In this document: positions 1 to 10,600 of the stretch, piece by piece
Layout of the letters: every line of letters begins with the position of its first letter
Numbering within the stretch: the first letter of the stretch is position 1
Assembly (NCBI GenBank): GCA_009663005.1
Contig: VIGQ01000990.1
Span: 17,501 to 39,573 of the forward strand
Length of the DNA stretch: 22,073 bases
Direction: 5' to 3'
Source of the DNA: Actinidia chinensis
Taxonomy: Eukaryota > Streptophyta > Magnoliopsida > Ericales > Actinidiaceae
Made by a program: the position numbers and the translations under genes
The notes under the pieces: model-generated
Seen by the model: the letters and a program-made list of their open reading frames with translations, nothing else
Database searches by the model: none
Told to the model about the DNA's origin: nothing

Positions 1-402
1 CAGCCAAACAGCACACCGAAGTACAGAGAATTTATCTTTCTTCCGCATGGGTTAAAGAGATTGGAATGAGTGGAATGGTTAGTTGGATCTTAAATGCTCT
101 TGTTGTGTGTGGGCTTTGAGAGGGGGAAATTTTTCTCTCCCCCTTGTAATCGTGATTAAGCCGTCTTGGGCGATTTGGATTATACCAGAAAGGGAATTTG
201 ATTGGAGGAGAAGGGGACGATGAAGCGGATCGACGAACGGATAATTACGGATGAAAATATCAGAATTTTTTGATAGAAAATTTTCAAGATGAGTGTGGGT
301 TTGAGAGCATGAGGCAGAGGGGACCTGTTCTGTTTTCTCTCTCTAACTCTGGAGTTGGAGAGAGTTGGAATGTGATGAAGAATGACAAGAAAGGTCTGGT
401 TT

Positions 403-540
403 ATGGAGGAAGAACAAAAAGTACCCATCAAGAAGATGGGACTCAAATTTGATCACGAAGAGCAATCTTTGAATCTTCCCTCAGCATCTAAGAGTTCTTC
501 TTGGGTCCATGACGGCTATCCGGTTGATCCGGTTGAATGA
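403..540 (+). pseudogene. Short reading frame, 45 codons, unrecognised
   Basis: An ATG at 403 opens a frame that ends with TGA at 538-540. The predicted peptide starts MEEEQKVPIKKMGLKFDHEE and ends WVHDGYPVDPVE. It is charged at the start, then Ser-rich, with no signal peptide or membrane segment. Directly downstream, shifted by one frame, the text IDSTTEENQVSIEAM continues in a similar style for about 30 codons before a stop. This would fit a single small indel in a longer coding exon. I do not recognise the protein. Composition and the adjoining second frame are the only support; a chance frame is quite possible. Confidence 0.25.
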
Positions 541-1939
541 TTGATTCAACGACCGAGGAAAATCAAGTAAGCATAGAAGCAATGAAAGATGATGAAAAAT
601 TTGTGACAATCATGAACCATTTGGGTTTGTGAGGCGCTCGTTTTTGGAGCATAGAAAGTTTTAGGCGAGAGAGATGGCGTGCCCTCTAAACCCTGAAATT
701 GAGGAAGAAATCTCCAATTCTCAGTGCCTTGAATCTGTGGAAATGAGGAAAATACAATTCTGATATTTTACTTCCATAGAAATGTGATTTAGGTGAGAGC
801 ACTATGAAGATTTCTAGCCCCAACCCACATCTGGTTCGATTTCATCTAAAAAAGTTTCTATCGTGAGATTGGTCAATACCATCAGCAGTCAGAATCATAC
901 GAGCTGGATTCAGTTTTCCCTTCCCTCAGGTAATTACTCTCCTCTTTTTAAAAAAATAAAGTTCCCAACTCTTGTGCCAATCTTACCATGATGATTTAGA
1001 TTTAAAATCTTGAAACTTTGCCAATTTTTTTGCACTCACAGAAGAGGCAGTTTCAAGGTCATTAACTGAACTGAAGCAGATATGTATCATTGGAACGCAA
1101 TTCCTGATCTGGAAGAACCAACAGATGATTTCAAAAAACCAAGAAATGCTTCCCTCCTCATATACAATCCATCAATGACGATCCTTGCACTTCTGATCTG
1201 CCGAACTTCAACGGAGACGGCGGACCACGGTGACCTCAAATATTCCCTAAATGTGTGTGGATCATATATAGAATTTTACGGATGGATTTCCTAAATGGTG
1301 AAGTAGAAATTTTTCTGTCCTTTTTTACTTCTTATCTGAACTATTCATTTTTGAGCAGGTTGGAAAATATTTTTGAGTCCAAATTCTAGGACCGAAGTAA
1401 TGCTCTTTCACTTACGCTCTTTTCCTTTTCCTTCTCATCCAAACATATTATTAGGTTCTAAGCAAGGTGAGGAAGAGTCCGTGTGGAGAGTTTGAGAATT
1501 ATGTCGGTTGAGGTGAGAGATAACGAATAGACAACCTAACTTCACAAGGGTTAGAGCTTAATGATGTGAGGAAGAGAGATTCCCGATACGGCCACTTCAT
1601 AAACTCTCCACCAATTGCATAAGAAATATCTATACTGGAGAAGAGAGAGTCGGGGACCAGGAATAATCTTTGGACGAGCGTCATAATTGAATTTTGAAGG
1701 CGGGGTGAAAGGCGCGTGACCGTTTGAACACTTGAAATCGCACTAAGATCCGATAGAAAGGCCATTCAACGCTTTATGAACACATGAATTAAGAGGAAGA
1801 GAGAAGCTCTTCTGCGTGGCTGCGAGCCAAGATGGCAATGATAAATCGGCTTCACGAACGAGAAAGGCCCAATGCAGATGGATGCCTTCAGTAAACCAGC
1901 GAATGATGGAGGGAGCAATCGGAGTACGATCAAGAAGCT

Positions 1940-2263
1940 TTGCAGCTGTTGCATGAGCTCATGTGTGAAGAGAGAGAGGGAAAAGGAAGAGGTAAAAGAG
2001 AGTTTGAAGTTATAGGAAGAAGGTTTCGAATATACGAGGCCAAACAAAAGAATGAGAATTTCGACGAGGAAAAAAGTAGGATGGTAGCACTAGAACGAAA
2101 GCTCCTTTCTTCTTCTGAGTATGGTGGGGAAATTTGCGATTGGGCTTCTATTGATCTAAATCAAAGCGACGAAGGAGGAAGATGGGGGTTGATCACGAAA
2201 ATGGAAACCCACAACAACACTCCTGTTGACGCGTTTTTGAATTTTGTAAGAGTCGTTGGCTAA
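1940..2263 (+). pseudogene. Lys/Glu-rich reading frame, 107 codons, unrecognised fragment
   Basis: This is the best coding-looking piece of the first 3 kb. The peptide begins MQLLHELMCEEREGKGRGKR, is strongly charged and probably helical for its first 60 residues, and ends in NTPVDAFLNFVRVVG before a stop. In-frame text upstream of the ATG (SEYDQEA) suggests that the ATG is not a true start and that this is an internal exon piece. Past the stop, coding-like text resumes in other frames (for example LRQRVVELLDRSGPL), as expected after frameshifts. No domain was recognised. The antisense frame at 1766-2047 is treated as a shadow. Confidence 0.3.
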
Positions 2264-2531
2264 CTTTGAGGCAGAGGGTTGTCGAATTGTTAGACCGCTC
2301 AGGTCCCTTGAAGAGAAGCTTTTCCACGTTAGACGATGTGGAGAGTGAAAAATTTTGGAAGACATAAAATCGATTGAAGAATTCCACGAAATGAATGGGA
2401 AACATTGGATGCGGATTCAATGGTTTTCCCAAGGAATGAACGGGAGAATCACAAAGGGAAAGAGACTTCATTCCACTGTCGACCGTTGTTTAGTTGAGAA
2501 AACGAAGGGGTAGAAGAGAATGGACACGTGA

Positions 2532-2802
2532 ATGGATTTGATTCTGAGAGATCCATTGAGAGCGAAAGCACGACGCTCGCAATTGAGAGGGGGTGGATCA
2601 TCTCTTACGAGAGGCTACAGCTCTCGAGAACCGACGAGATTCCTAAAGGCATTGCATGAGCTCCTGAAGAAAGGCGAAAAGGGAATGGATCTACTTCAAG
2701 AATTCTACAACATCTTCGCCGATTTGAGGAACGTCGATCTCCGCATGAGAGCTTTAAGTGATGGTGATCATTGTGCTTACACCATAATCCCACAAACAGT
2801 AG
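2532..2802 (+). pseudogene. Possible last-but-one exon of the decayed gene
   Basis: An open frame runs from 2532 through a candidate splice donor (AG at 2801-2802, GTAATT from 2803). The middle reads like a helix: RFLKALHELLKKGEKGMDLL followed by QEFYNIFADLRNVDLRMRAL. The frame stays open into the intron, so the exon end is inferred from the donor. Joining to the acceptor at 2907 adds about 15 codons before a stop. A competing frame in the same place (containing GFDSERSIESESTTLAIERG) also looks coding-like, so which frame was used is uncertain. The family is not recognised. Confidence 0.25.
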
Positions 2803-2907
2803 GTAATTTTTTTTCATTCACCCTTTTGATATTAATTCACATTTGTACCCAGTTTTAGCCCTCAAAGTTTTAAACTTTTAGTTTTTCTTTCTTGATTCAA
2901 AATGCAG
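2803..2907 (+). other. Candidate spliceosomal intron, 105 bases
   Basis: The segment starts GTAATT after AG and ends in a T-rich tract, then AATGCAG followed by GTTGCA. It is T-rich throughout, as plant introns are, whereas both flanks are less so. Length and boundary motifs suit a short plant intron. There is no transcript evidence, and GT...AG pairs occur often by chance in AT-rich DNA. Confidence 0.3.
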
Positions 2908-3330
2908 GTTGCAATTCTCGGCGGAGTTCGTATGATCAATGCAAATGCTGATTGAATTCTGAAAGAGTCCCGTTAGGGAGAGGGAAGGTCCCTGGAACTC
3001 TGTTTTGTCTGTTGGGTGGGCTACAAATTTGAAGTCTACCACCTTTCTCCTTCCATGTTTTTTTTTCTGGTTTTTTGTGTCGAGCAAATCCCAAATTTTT
3101 GTGGTTTGTTAGTCCCCATTCCGCCAACCTTTGGGGGAAAAAGAGGTGAATGAGTTTGTTGTGTGTAGGTTGGTAAGAGAAGCGTCCACTCTGTCATTTG
3201 GATTTTGTGATAGAGACAAAGGCCTGTGCTTCAAAGCTGGACTGATCCAACAATGATTCCAGTGCCAGTTACATCAGGCATTAGGTTATTAATAGACATT
3301 TTAGTTAGTAGCATTTAGTGCAGTAGCAAA

Positions 3331-4309
3331 AAAAACAAAAAAAGCAATCTTTATTTTTTTTTTTCATTTGTTTTTTGGAAGAGAAGAGAGGAGGATTAAC
3401 AACTTCTCTCTCTGTTCATCTCACACTGGCATCATTTCATCACAACATGAGGTTTGTTTTATTATTTTGCGAGAGCAAAGTTGGTTTTAGTTTATCTAAT
3501 GTACCATTTGTTACGTATTAAAGTGAGTGTGTTGGTTTATGATGCTGGTTTTGAAGCCTCCTTTCATTCTTGGGCAAAGTCGTACATGTCCTATCCATAA
3601 AATATTTACTATTTACGATAGGTAAATGGCTAAATGATACCGATTCTGTTTGTGTTGGTATGATCGGTGGGGTAATTTAGGGGTGTATATGTTACAACAA
3701 GTAAAAAATAGTATGTTTCCCTAGTATATGTGTTCCATATTACTAAAGTAAAACACTTATGATAATATTACGATCAATTGTAATAATGTTATATTAAAGG
3801 CTTATATGTAATCACTTTTTAAGGTGTATACTGTAGGCTGCTCTTTGATTTTTTCTTTATTTTTCAAGTTTTTGACAGAAATGGTTGCGGAGAAATGATA
3901 TATAATATGGAATCAAATCATTAGCAGAAAGAAGCAAAGATTGTGTTATGATGTGGAGTTATTATGTCTTTAACAGTAAAACAGTCTGTGGTAGGTATGG
4001 ACAGACAATAATCAGTGAAATGCTTTAGTTTAAATAATCCCCGGGTAGGGTTTTGGTTTCGCTGCTATAAAATAGTGGTTTTTAGTGACATTATTGGCAT
4101 AGAAGTAACTCTGATCTTAACGATATCTGTCCTCAAATGCCAAATCCCATAAAATTTTCGTCTTTATGATCGTTGCCTCGCAATTTATTATCTGCAAAAT
4201 ATCCTCCACGTAAGGAGGTTGGGAGTGCTTGGGCAGGGAATTCACGACCAATCTTCCTACTAGTACTAATGTACTGTCAACATTCAACTTGTCCTAATTC
4301 CATACTAAC
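3331..4309. other. Non-coding stretch, no gene seen
   Basis: About 1 kb of AT-rich DNA without a reading frame of note. At 4046-4074 a TAGGGTTTTGG motif is followed by CTATAAAATAG, which together resemble a plant telo-box plus TATA box. No coding sequence follows on the plus strand, so it is either the relic of a promoter or a coincidence. Confidence 0.4.
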
Positions 4310-4560
4310 GTCCATCACACCAGATCATGGCTCTTAAAGTGGTAACAAGTGTTAGGGATTGGCAGAATCCTATACAGGTCCTCCAAAGTGTTAGGAAATT
4401 TACATAATCCTAACATCTGATGCTAGGGATAACAATGTAGAACCAAAATAAATCAAGACAATTGCACACAAGAATTACAAGATTTACATGATTCATCTCA
4501 ATGTTGTCCTGCTTTCCATGGCTACTGCACTGTTTCTCTCTATGTGAATAAAAAATACAA
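4310..4560 (-). mobile_element. Possible copia-type LTR relic
   Basis: Read on the minus strand, a segment starting at 4415 begins TGTTAGGATTATG and contains TTTCCTAACACTT soon after, so an 8-base palindromic pair lies at 4389-4396 and 4408-4415. Many plant copia LTRs begin TGTTAGGA with a palindromic start of this kind. The adjoining plus-strand text 4460-4500 (ACAAGAATTACAAG and TTTACATGATTCATC) resembles LTR ends of similar elements that I know only in general terms. No second LTR, primer site or coding remnant was found, so this is at most a degraded solo LTR. Confidence 0.3.
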
Positions 4561-5430
4561 GTTATATTATCCCTTATTACAATTATAACTAAGGTTACTG
4601 TTTTTTGTAAAAAATTATTAAACTCTTTTATAAAAATTCACTAAATTGGATTTGTGAATCATCATGACTTTAGGAAGCAATACTATTGGTTCGATACTCC
4701 ATAACAAGAAGACGTATGTAGTGCGTCCTTCATGGGCTTCCTTCAATATGTGACAAAGAATCTTTAATGGGAGTAGCTCACCATCCTGTTTCATTGAGTG
4801 TCAATTCTATAACATTTTTCATCCAGAGAGTATGGCAGTCCCAATACCATTGAAACAAACAGTTCCTTGTAACAACATCTGGACCATGTTGAGAATATGG
4901 TGAAAGAATAAATCCTACATCATAAAAAAATAAAAAAAAAATTAAATAAAAAATTTACTCTTAATATATATTGTGATACACTCACACTTATATAGGGTGT
5001 TTCAAATGATTTATCCTTCCTCATTTTAAAAAATCTTCAAAAAAATTAAATATTATTCCCTTTAAAATTATCCTGTCCATATCTTTCCAGCCAACGAGCC
5101 TAAAAGGACGAAGGCCCCGGCTATGCAGAGTCTATAACCAACCTAAGACTACTGATTAAGGAATTTCCTTAGTTTAATCTTCTTGCTGTTTTTTAACCTA
5201 CTGAGGTAAACCATAAAAAAGGGATTAGGACAGGCTGTACAGCTGTCATATACATTTACATCGCTGTTTCTTATCGAGGTGTTCAAAACACTGGAAGAAT
5301 TGTCAAATCGGATTGGACCGTACCAAATCTTACACGTTAGTTTTGACAGATTCTACAGCACATACTGTTGATTTCCTGGTTTTTTATTCAATACTTACTG
5401 TTCCTCAATTCCAAACTTTTTTTTTTTTTA
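4561..5430. other. Non-coding AT-rich stretch, no gene seen
   Basis: No supportable reading frame, RNA gene or repeat with clear ends was found. The stretch includes A/T-rich tracts at 4923-5060 and ends with a T-run that abuts the first base of element A. Confidence 0.4.
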
Positions 5431-5560
5431 AGGGTAAATATCACTGACCTCCCCTGAGGTTTTATAATAAAAACAGAACCTCCCCTGGTTTTATAAATTA
5501 ACACTGACCTCCCCTGTCAGACTTTGTCTGTCATTATTGCATGTCGAAATTACCATTTTG
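5431..5560 (+). repeat. Left terminal inverted repeat of element A
   Basis: This arm pairs with 6665-6799. It starts AGGGTAAATATCACTGACCT and contains three CCTCCCCTG-type motifs, near 5448, 5482 and 5510. A short inner match, ATGTCGAAA, is also found in the reverse complement of the right arm. Confidence 0.7.
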
Positions 5561-6083
5561 CCCTCTCACTCACTCAGATCCCCCCCCCAACCCGCCCCAA
5601 CCCCTAATTTTTTTTTTAATTTTTTTTAAAGTTTTTTTATTAATCTAATTTATTTATTTATTATTTGTTTGATTTTTCTCTTTTGGGATAAACAATTTTT
5701 TTATTATATTTTTTTTGTTTTGTTTCTCTTTTTTCTTTCATTAATTTATTTAGTTTTATTTAGTTTTGTCTCTTTTTTATTAAAACTAGTTATTATACAT
5801 ATAAACAAAATTAAATAAAAAATGTTTTTTGTTTATTATTTTGGGGGGGTTTTATTATTTTTTTTTTGTTTAGTGTTTTATTATTTTTAAATATATATGC
5901 TTTTTATTTTGATTCATATTTTTATAACTTTTTTCTTTTTTTCACTTCATTTTTTTAATAAATAATGATGACTCTCAAATTGATTTTTAAAAAATTAAAA
6001 AAAACTAATAACATTAAAAAAAAAAAATTAAAATAAAAAATCAAATAAAAATATAAAATTGGTTTGTCTCGAACTGTCAAAAT

Positions 6084-6157
6084 ACACCTAAATCAACGTA
6101 AAAATCACTATAGATTTCAGTTCGACGTTGTGAATCGACAACCAATTTAGGTGTGTT
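6084..6157. repeat. Short inverted repeat in the loop of element A
   Basis: ACACCTAAAT near 6084 and ATTTAGGTGT near 6147 are exact inverted copies about 50 bases apart. They mark the non-A/T-rich centre of element A, where the two long arms meet. Confidence 0.5.
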
Positions 6158-6576
6158 GTGTTTATGTAAATAGTTTAGATTTTTTTTTTGCTATATCTTT
6201 CTTTTATTTTTATTTATTTTTTGTTTTTTTAATTTTATTAGAATTTTTAAAAAAAATTTAAATCAATTTTGGGAGTTATTATTTATTAAAAATTAAAAAA
6301 AGTATAAAAATATGAATGCAAAATAAAAAATATAATATAAAAATACAAAAAATTAAACAAAGAAAAATTTGGATGAAACAAATAATAAACAAAAATTAAT
6401 TTGATTTATTTTTATTACTTTTGTTTCTTCTTATAACTATTTTAATCAAAAGAAACAAAAATAAATAAAAATAAAGAAATTAATTTAAAAAAAAACAAAA
6501 CAAAAAATATATAAAAAAAAATTGTTTTATACCCAAAAGAAATACACTAATTTAAAAAAAGAACTAAAATTCGCTT

Positions 6577-6618
6577 CCCCCCTCCTTCCCCCCCCTTTTC
6601 CCCCCCCTTCCCCCCCCC
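6577..6618. repeat. Four C-runs (6, 8, 8, 9) forming a G-quadruplex-capable tract
   Basis: Runs of C lie at 6577-6582, 6588-6595, 6600-6607 and 6610-6618, separated by 2 to 5 bases. The minus strand therefore has four G-runs in a row, the arrangement required for an intramolecular quadruplex, and the plus strand could form an i-motif. It sits in the right arm of element A. The left arm has one C-run (5580-5588) and shorter ones but no match to the whole cluster. Confidence 0.6.
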
Positions 6619-6664
6619 TCGGGGGTGGGGTGTATTGGAGGGCTGCTGCGTGACTGCCCGTGCC

Positions 6665-6799
6665 ACTGGTCCTTTTCGACATCCATCTGGCCGACACCTT
6701 CGAGCAGGGGCGGTTAGTGTCACTTTTTTGTTTTTAAAACCTCAGGGGAGGTTTCTTTTTTACTCATAAACCTCAGGGTAGGTCAGTGATATTTACCCT
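6665..6799 (-). repeat. Right terminal inverted repeat of element A
   Basis: This is the reverse complement of the left arm. It is exact for the outer 20 bases, then carries single-base changes and gaps. It has CCTCAGGGGAGG-type subterminal motifs at about 6740 and 6770. Confidence 0.7.
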
Positions 6800-7620
6800 T
6801 TGTTTTTTATATTTGTGGTTTGTTTAAGTTGCGCCTTTTCTCCCACTTTATGAAGTGGTCCTTTCTTTCTCTCTTTCACGTTGAGAAGCCCGCCCCAAAG
6901 TTCTCCACTTCTCTCTAATCAACGTCTTTTGGACATAAGTTTTAATTATTTTTGGATATTTAAAACTGCGGAATTTGGATGTTTAATTTCTTTCTTCTCA
7001 GAAGAGTACGTCATTTACTCGCAATAGATTTTGACCGAACTAAAACCTAGGCTGGTCTTTCTGGTTCTTTTCACATAAGCTAATAGTTCGAACTGATTTC
7101 AATTCTGAAAACTCGTTACTGAACTATGTTTCGATTCTTATTTTTTACAAACACGAATCCAATCTAAACGCTTATACGCTCTTAAAGATTCACAAAATAT
7201 AAAAGTCCTAACTATAAAAACCGTATATAGTAATGAACAAACGGTCCCTTTTTACATATTCCCTGTACAGTTTACGTTCAACTATTTTTTTTAATACATG
7301 TGTGTACAAACACCATATGTTTACATATAGAAAAAGACAGAACTTTCTTTTTTTCGGTGTGTATTGAACACTTTCTTATTAAGCTGAATATTAAATTTTT
7401 GTTGTTAGCCGTATAACTTGATTATTTTTATCACTTGCTGAGATTTTGGGTTCACTGACTTCGGCTTTATTAAATCTTAATTTACTCGTATCTTCTAGAA
7501 AGAAAACCCAAGATTAATTAAAAGCCGGGTGAACAAACTCTAAGCTTTATTAACCATTTAATCAATTCTTTCTTCTAATATTCAAATCCTAGATTATTAA
7601 AAATCTTAATTATCAAACTA
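6800..7620. other. Non-coding stretch between element A and the LTR-like pair
   Basis: AT-rich DNA with no supportable reading frame. Near 7438-7525 two related pieces (AGATTTTGGGTTCACTGACT and AACCCAAGATTAATTAAAAG) partly invert each other. No clear element end was found. Confidence 0.35.
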
Positions 7621-8273
7621 CAATCTAAGGAGATAAATTATACGATTATGGATTCTCTATTCTGGCTTTACTAAGGTAGGCCCGCCACCGGGGAACTTCG
7701 CTATGAGCAGTTCGGTGGACCGTGCGGTTACTGAATACAGGCACTGTCTAAGCTAAGGCCACTATTACTCCTGTGCCTATCGCCTGTTCAGTAAGCTGGC
7801 GGAGTAACCCACGTAGGAGTTTGAAAGAGGGGCAACGGTAGGGGTCGGCTATCCCGAAGCATTTCAGGAACCATAAGGTAACTTGCACGGTGAACCTTCT
7901 TCCTGACAACCCCATACTACCCGAAACAAGATGTCAATAACATAAGTGGCAGGCTAACCAGCCAGGCCTTGGGATCATGGTTGGGTCGTCGCTTACCCCC
8001 TGTAACACAACGACCAAGCGTGTACGAGCAACCCCGCTGAGCTGCGTCAGTCGCGACTGCGTTGAGTTTGTGCCATAATAAAGTCATCTTTGTTTTTCTT
8101 CTCTTAAAAGTACGGCTAAATTGACTGTGAAGATTAAACACTCGCTCTTATATACATCTTTCGGTCATCTAACTCTAACTTGACCATTGAAGAGTCGTTT
8201 CAAAAAATAGCTCTTAATGCCGTTCTTATTGTTCTGTACTTATCTAGGCGTATCCCCGACTGGTGATCGACTG
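7621..8273 (-). repeat. Left copy of the long direct repeat (3' LTR if the element is on the minus strand)
   Basis: Aligned by eye to 14190-14814. Shared landmarks include AAGGAGAT near the start, TAAGGCCACTA, GAGGGGCAAC, TAACTTGCAC, CAGGCCTTGGGA, TGTACGAGCA, AGTCATCTTT and the final CCCCGACTGGTGATCGACTG. Similarity stops at CAAT on the left and at ACTG on the right. Many substitutions and indels lie between, so identity is only moderate (estimated by eye, not computed). Confidence 0.6.
8148..8154 (-). promoter_or_regulatory. TATA box-like site in the left direct repeat
   Basis: The minus strand reads GATGTATATAAGAGCG here. It lies about 120 bases from the minus-strand start of the repeat, a sensible position for a U3 promoter in an LTR. 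In the right copy, which would drive the element, the box is degraded, so present-day transcription from it is doubtful. Confidence 0.35.
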
Positions 8274-10150
8274 GCAAGATTTTGCTCTTTCCTACAGAGA
8301 CCACTACATGTGTCTATTCTGCGATTTCTTTCTTTTTCTTCCGCTCACGCAGACACCCACACCTAAACATTGGCCGCTATCCAATATGGAGCTCCAGGAG
8401 GCATCAGGTACAAGACATAATCCCAACGGAGCCAGTACATTACCGATAACAGACGTCGTTCTCCTCCCAAGACATCAAGGGAATGGCCCTCTGCCAAAAA
8501 TTTATGCCATCCAAGGTTTCACACTATACATTGAAAGCCCTGACCTGATATCCCATATCAGTCACATCAAGACAAATGATGGTCACTCTAGAAACCATTG
8601 GGGACGCACTGATGGGATTGGGTGTTTTCCCTCGAGCCTAGGTGATCTCGGTTGTAATGGTTTTGATTGGTCTTTCCCAACGGGATCAATGATAAATTTC
8701 ACTTAGCTCGCCTGAGTCATTTGTCAGCTCAATTTGTTCCAATACGCAAAGCGCCGAAGGTAGTTTGGGCTCTCTTTTTCTTTCTGACACTTTAGGCATG
8801 ACCAAAACCAAATCACTCCCACAATTATAGCAGCGTTATTGAAAATTTTTTAACAAGATCGAGAATGTTCAGAGGAGTTAGCAATATCAGTACAAGCGTC
8901 CGTTAACTCATGAGGAAAGATTTGGGAAAACCTGATTCTCAATCCTCTTTCCATCTTCGATACCCAATCATGTAATCGATCACACGTTTCTTCCGATTAG
9001 AGGACAACATCCAACAAGTAGAACAAATGTAGGTTCCGGTTCCCACGGGGCGAAGGCAACTTAAAGGGCACAAGGACAACAAATTGATCACGAGCCCAGA
9101 GCATAATGAGGGATTAATATGATTTTCAAAACCCAATCCTATAGTACTCGCCCGAATTTGAGATATGCCATACTTCAAGAAACCTGAAACCTTGTGGGGG
9201 GAACTCCCAACAGGCGTAACCAAATGGTAAAAGATCACTAAAAAACCAAATTCGAGGAAGTCAAGACCACACTAAACCCTTGGTTTTGACCGAATCAATG
9301 AACAACGAGTTACACTCAGAAGAAGACCTTCTCCTAGAGCTTTTCAATGACGCGAACAATTCCTCTCCTGGTCGATTGCACAATCGAGTTCCCACAACAA
9401 GTTGTGGTCCAAAATACCAAACTTTTGTGGGACTAAATCAAATCACAAAACCGTGGAAAGCAACAACGAACGAATGCCTTAATTCTTTGTGCTTTCGGCT
9501 TCAGTTGTAATCCTCCCCCCCTGGAGGTCGGTTTTGCCCAAACAATACGGACCAAGACATATAACGTCGTCCATGCTAAATAAGTCTTAGCTTGAAAAAA
9601 TAACTAGGCCAAGACATACAAACCAAAAGGTCCAACACAGACCGCTTGTAGTTTGGGAGACCTCGTAATTCCAACAACTTGAGAAGTTTCTAACCATGAA
9701 AATATAATTTGTTTTAAAAAAACCAAGCTGGTATTTTACAATCAAACACCCTTGGTAAAAAACTTTTTTACTTAAAATTTTGTTTCCTGTTGTTGTTATT
9801 CAAATTAAAACATTTTTCTTAACTTTTACAAAAAAACCACTACTTCACTTTGAGCCTTTTGATTTACTTTTATTTTCAAAAATAATTTTGTTGCTAAGAA
9901 AGAACTCTCGCTCATTCACTTACACTTACTTAAGGCTACTTAAAAAATGATGGCAAGACTATAGAACCGCCAAGCATTTAGCTTGAGAATTACAGGCAAT
10001 GTCCCAAGAAAAGTATTATGTGCTATAGCATCCAAAATAGCAGATCCTCTCTAAGGCATAATTAACTTTTAACTTGATCCGACCAAACGAGTTATGCCAA
10101 GTAGAAAAGCACACATCCTTACACTGGTTGAGCAGCTACAACCGTAGAAA
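8274..10150. other. Internal region of the LTR-like element, no recognisable domain
   Basis: Open frames exist at 8263-8706 on the plus strand (147 codons, starting inside the direct repeat), 8939-9238 on the minus strand and 9280-9510 on the plus strand. None shows a known motif, and they conflict in strand. On a minus-strand reading this would be the untranslated 3' part, between the tandem array and the 3' LTR. From 9530 to 9960 it is AT-rich and featureless. Confidence 0.35.
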
Positions 10151-10170
10151 AGAGATAACCAAACGTATGT

Positions 10171-10600
10171 GAGTTCCGAACTTTATCTCTCGAGGATTTC
10201 GAGATTTGCTAAGTACACTTGGCAAGAATTTCAAGGAAAGTGTTATAAAACTCTACGTTGGAGTTCTGAACTCTGTCTTGTGTGAATGTGCATGGAATAC
10301 TTAGCAAAAAAAAATCATTTTTGGAAGAGTTAGCAGAACTGTATGCGAGTTCCAAACTCTATCCCTCGAGGTTATCCTAAGTACACTTAGCAAAAATTTC
10401 AAGGAAGAGTTAGCCATGTCTGTGAATATTGTTAAAGTATGCGTAGAAAATTTTAGGAGGAGTTTTAGCCAACTTTATGCGAGTTATGAGCTCCCTCCTC
10501 GGAGATTTGCCCTAAATACACTTAACAAAAATTTTAAGAAGCGTTGGTCGAAATCCATGTGAGTTCCGAACTGTGTCATTTGAATATTGCCTGACGTTTG
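10171..10600. repeat. Imperfect tandem array, five starts, units of 80-134 bases
   Basis: The motif GAGTTCCGAACT, or a close variant, starts at 10171, 10261, 10347, 10481 and 10561. It is followed in most units by CTCGAGG-like text, then TAAGTACACTTAGCAAAAATTT and AAGGAAGAGTTAGC. Spacing is 90, 86, 134 and 80 bases, so units differ by insertions and loss. The array lies just past the end of the gag-like debris on the minus strand. It probably arose by slippage or unequal exchange within the retroelement's 3' region. Confidence 0.7.

Larger units (their letters stand above)
1..3330 (+). pseudogene. Decayed gene-like, purine-rich region, family not recognised
   Basis: The plus strand is rich in GAA/GAG/AAG codon-like text and carries several short stretches that read like plausible protein but lie in different frames and are separated by stops. 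Pieces include a 45-codon reading frame at 403-540, one immediately after it in another frame (starting IDSTTEENQVSIEAM), a Lys/Glu-rich frame at 1940-2263 and another at 2532-2802 followed by an intron-like segment. Long open frames also exist on the minus strand (1499-2047), but these are largely the antisense of purine-rich DNA, which tends to lack stops. I cannot name a family. It could be a degraded gene, a captured gene fragment, or biased non-coding DNA. That it is gene-derived is inference; no intact product is claimed. Confidence 0.35.
5431..6799. mobile_element. Element A: foldback TIR transposon, Mutator-like MITE type, 1.37 kb
   Basis: The left end AGGGTAAATATCACTGACCT at 5431-5450 is repeated exactly as its reverse complement at 6780-6799, a 20-base perfect terminal match. 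Similarity then continues inward with gaps for about 130 bases per side. Each arm carries more than one copy of a GACCTCCCCTGAGGTTT-like subterminal motif. The remaining arms are T-rich on the left and A-rich on the right, so almost the whole element could fold on itself. Flanking bases 5422-5430 and 6800-6808 match at 7 of 9 positions, which fits a 9-base target duplication, but both are T-rich. There is no transposase, so it is non-autonomous. The Mutator-like assignment rests on the GGGTAAA ends and 9-base duplication and is an inference. Confidence 0.75.

Noticed and set aside
1499..2047. Two adjacent minus-strand open frames of 88 and 93 codons
   Set aside because: They are antisense to purine-rich plus-strand DNA, whose complement is Leu/Ser/Phe-rich and poor in stops. 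No family was recognised.
4046..4074. Telo-box-like TAGGGTTTT followed by a TATA-like motif as a gene promoter
   Set aside because: No coding sequence or splice-supported exon follows on that strand, and both motifs are short enough to arise by chance in AT-rich DNA.
8263..8706. Longest open frame in the window, 147 codons on the plus strand
   Set aside because: It starts inside the direct repeat, runs against the favoured orientation of the element, has no recognised motif and mixed composition. A frame this long is not surprising in 22 kb of six-frame sequence.
8939..9510. Facing open frames on the minus strand (8939-9238) and plus strand (9280-9510)
   Set aside because: No domain motif was seen, they lie inside a decayed retroelement core, and the strands conflict.
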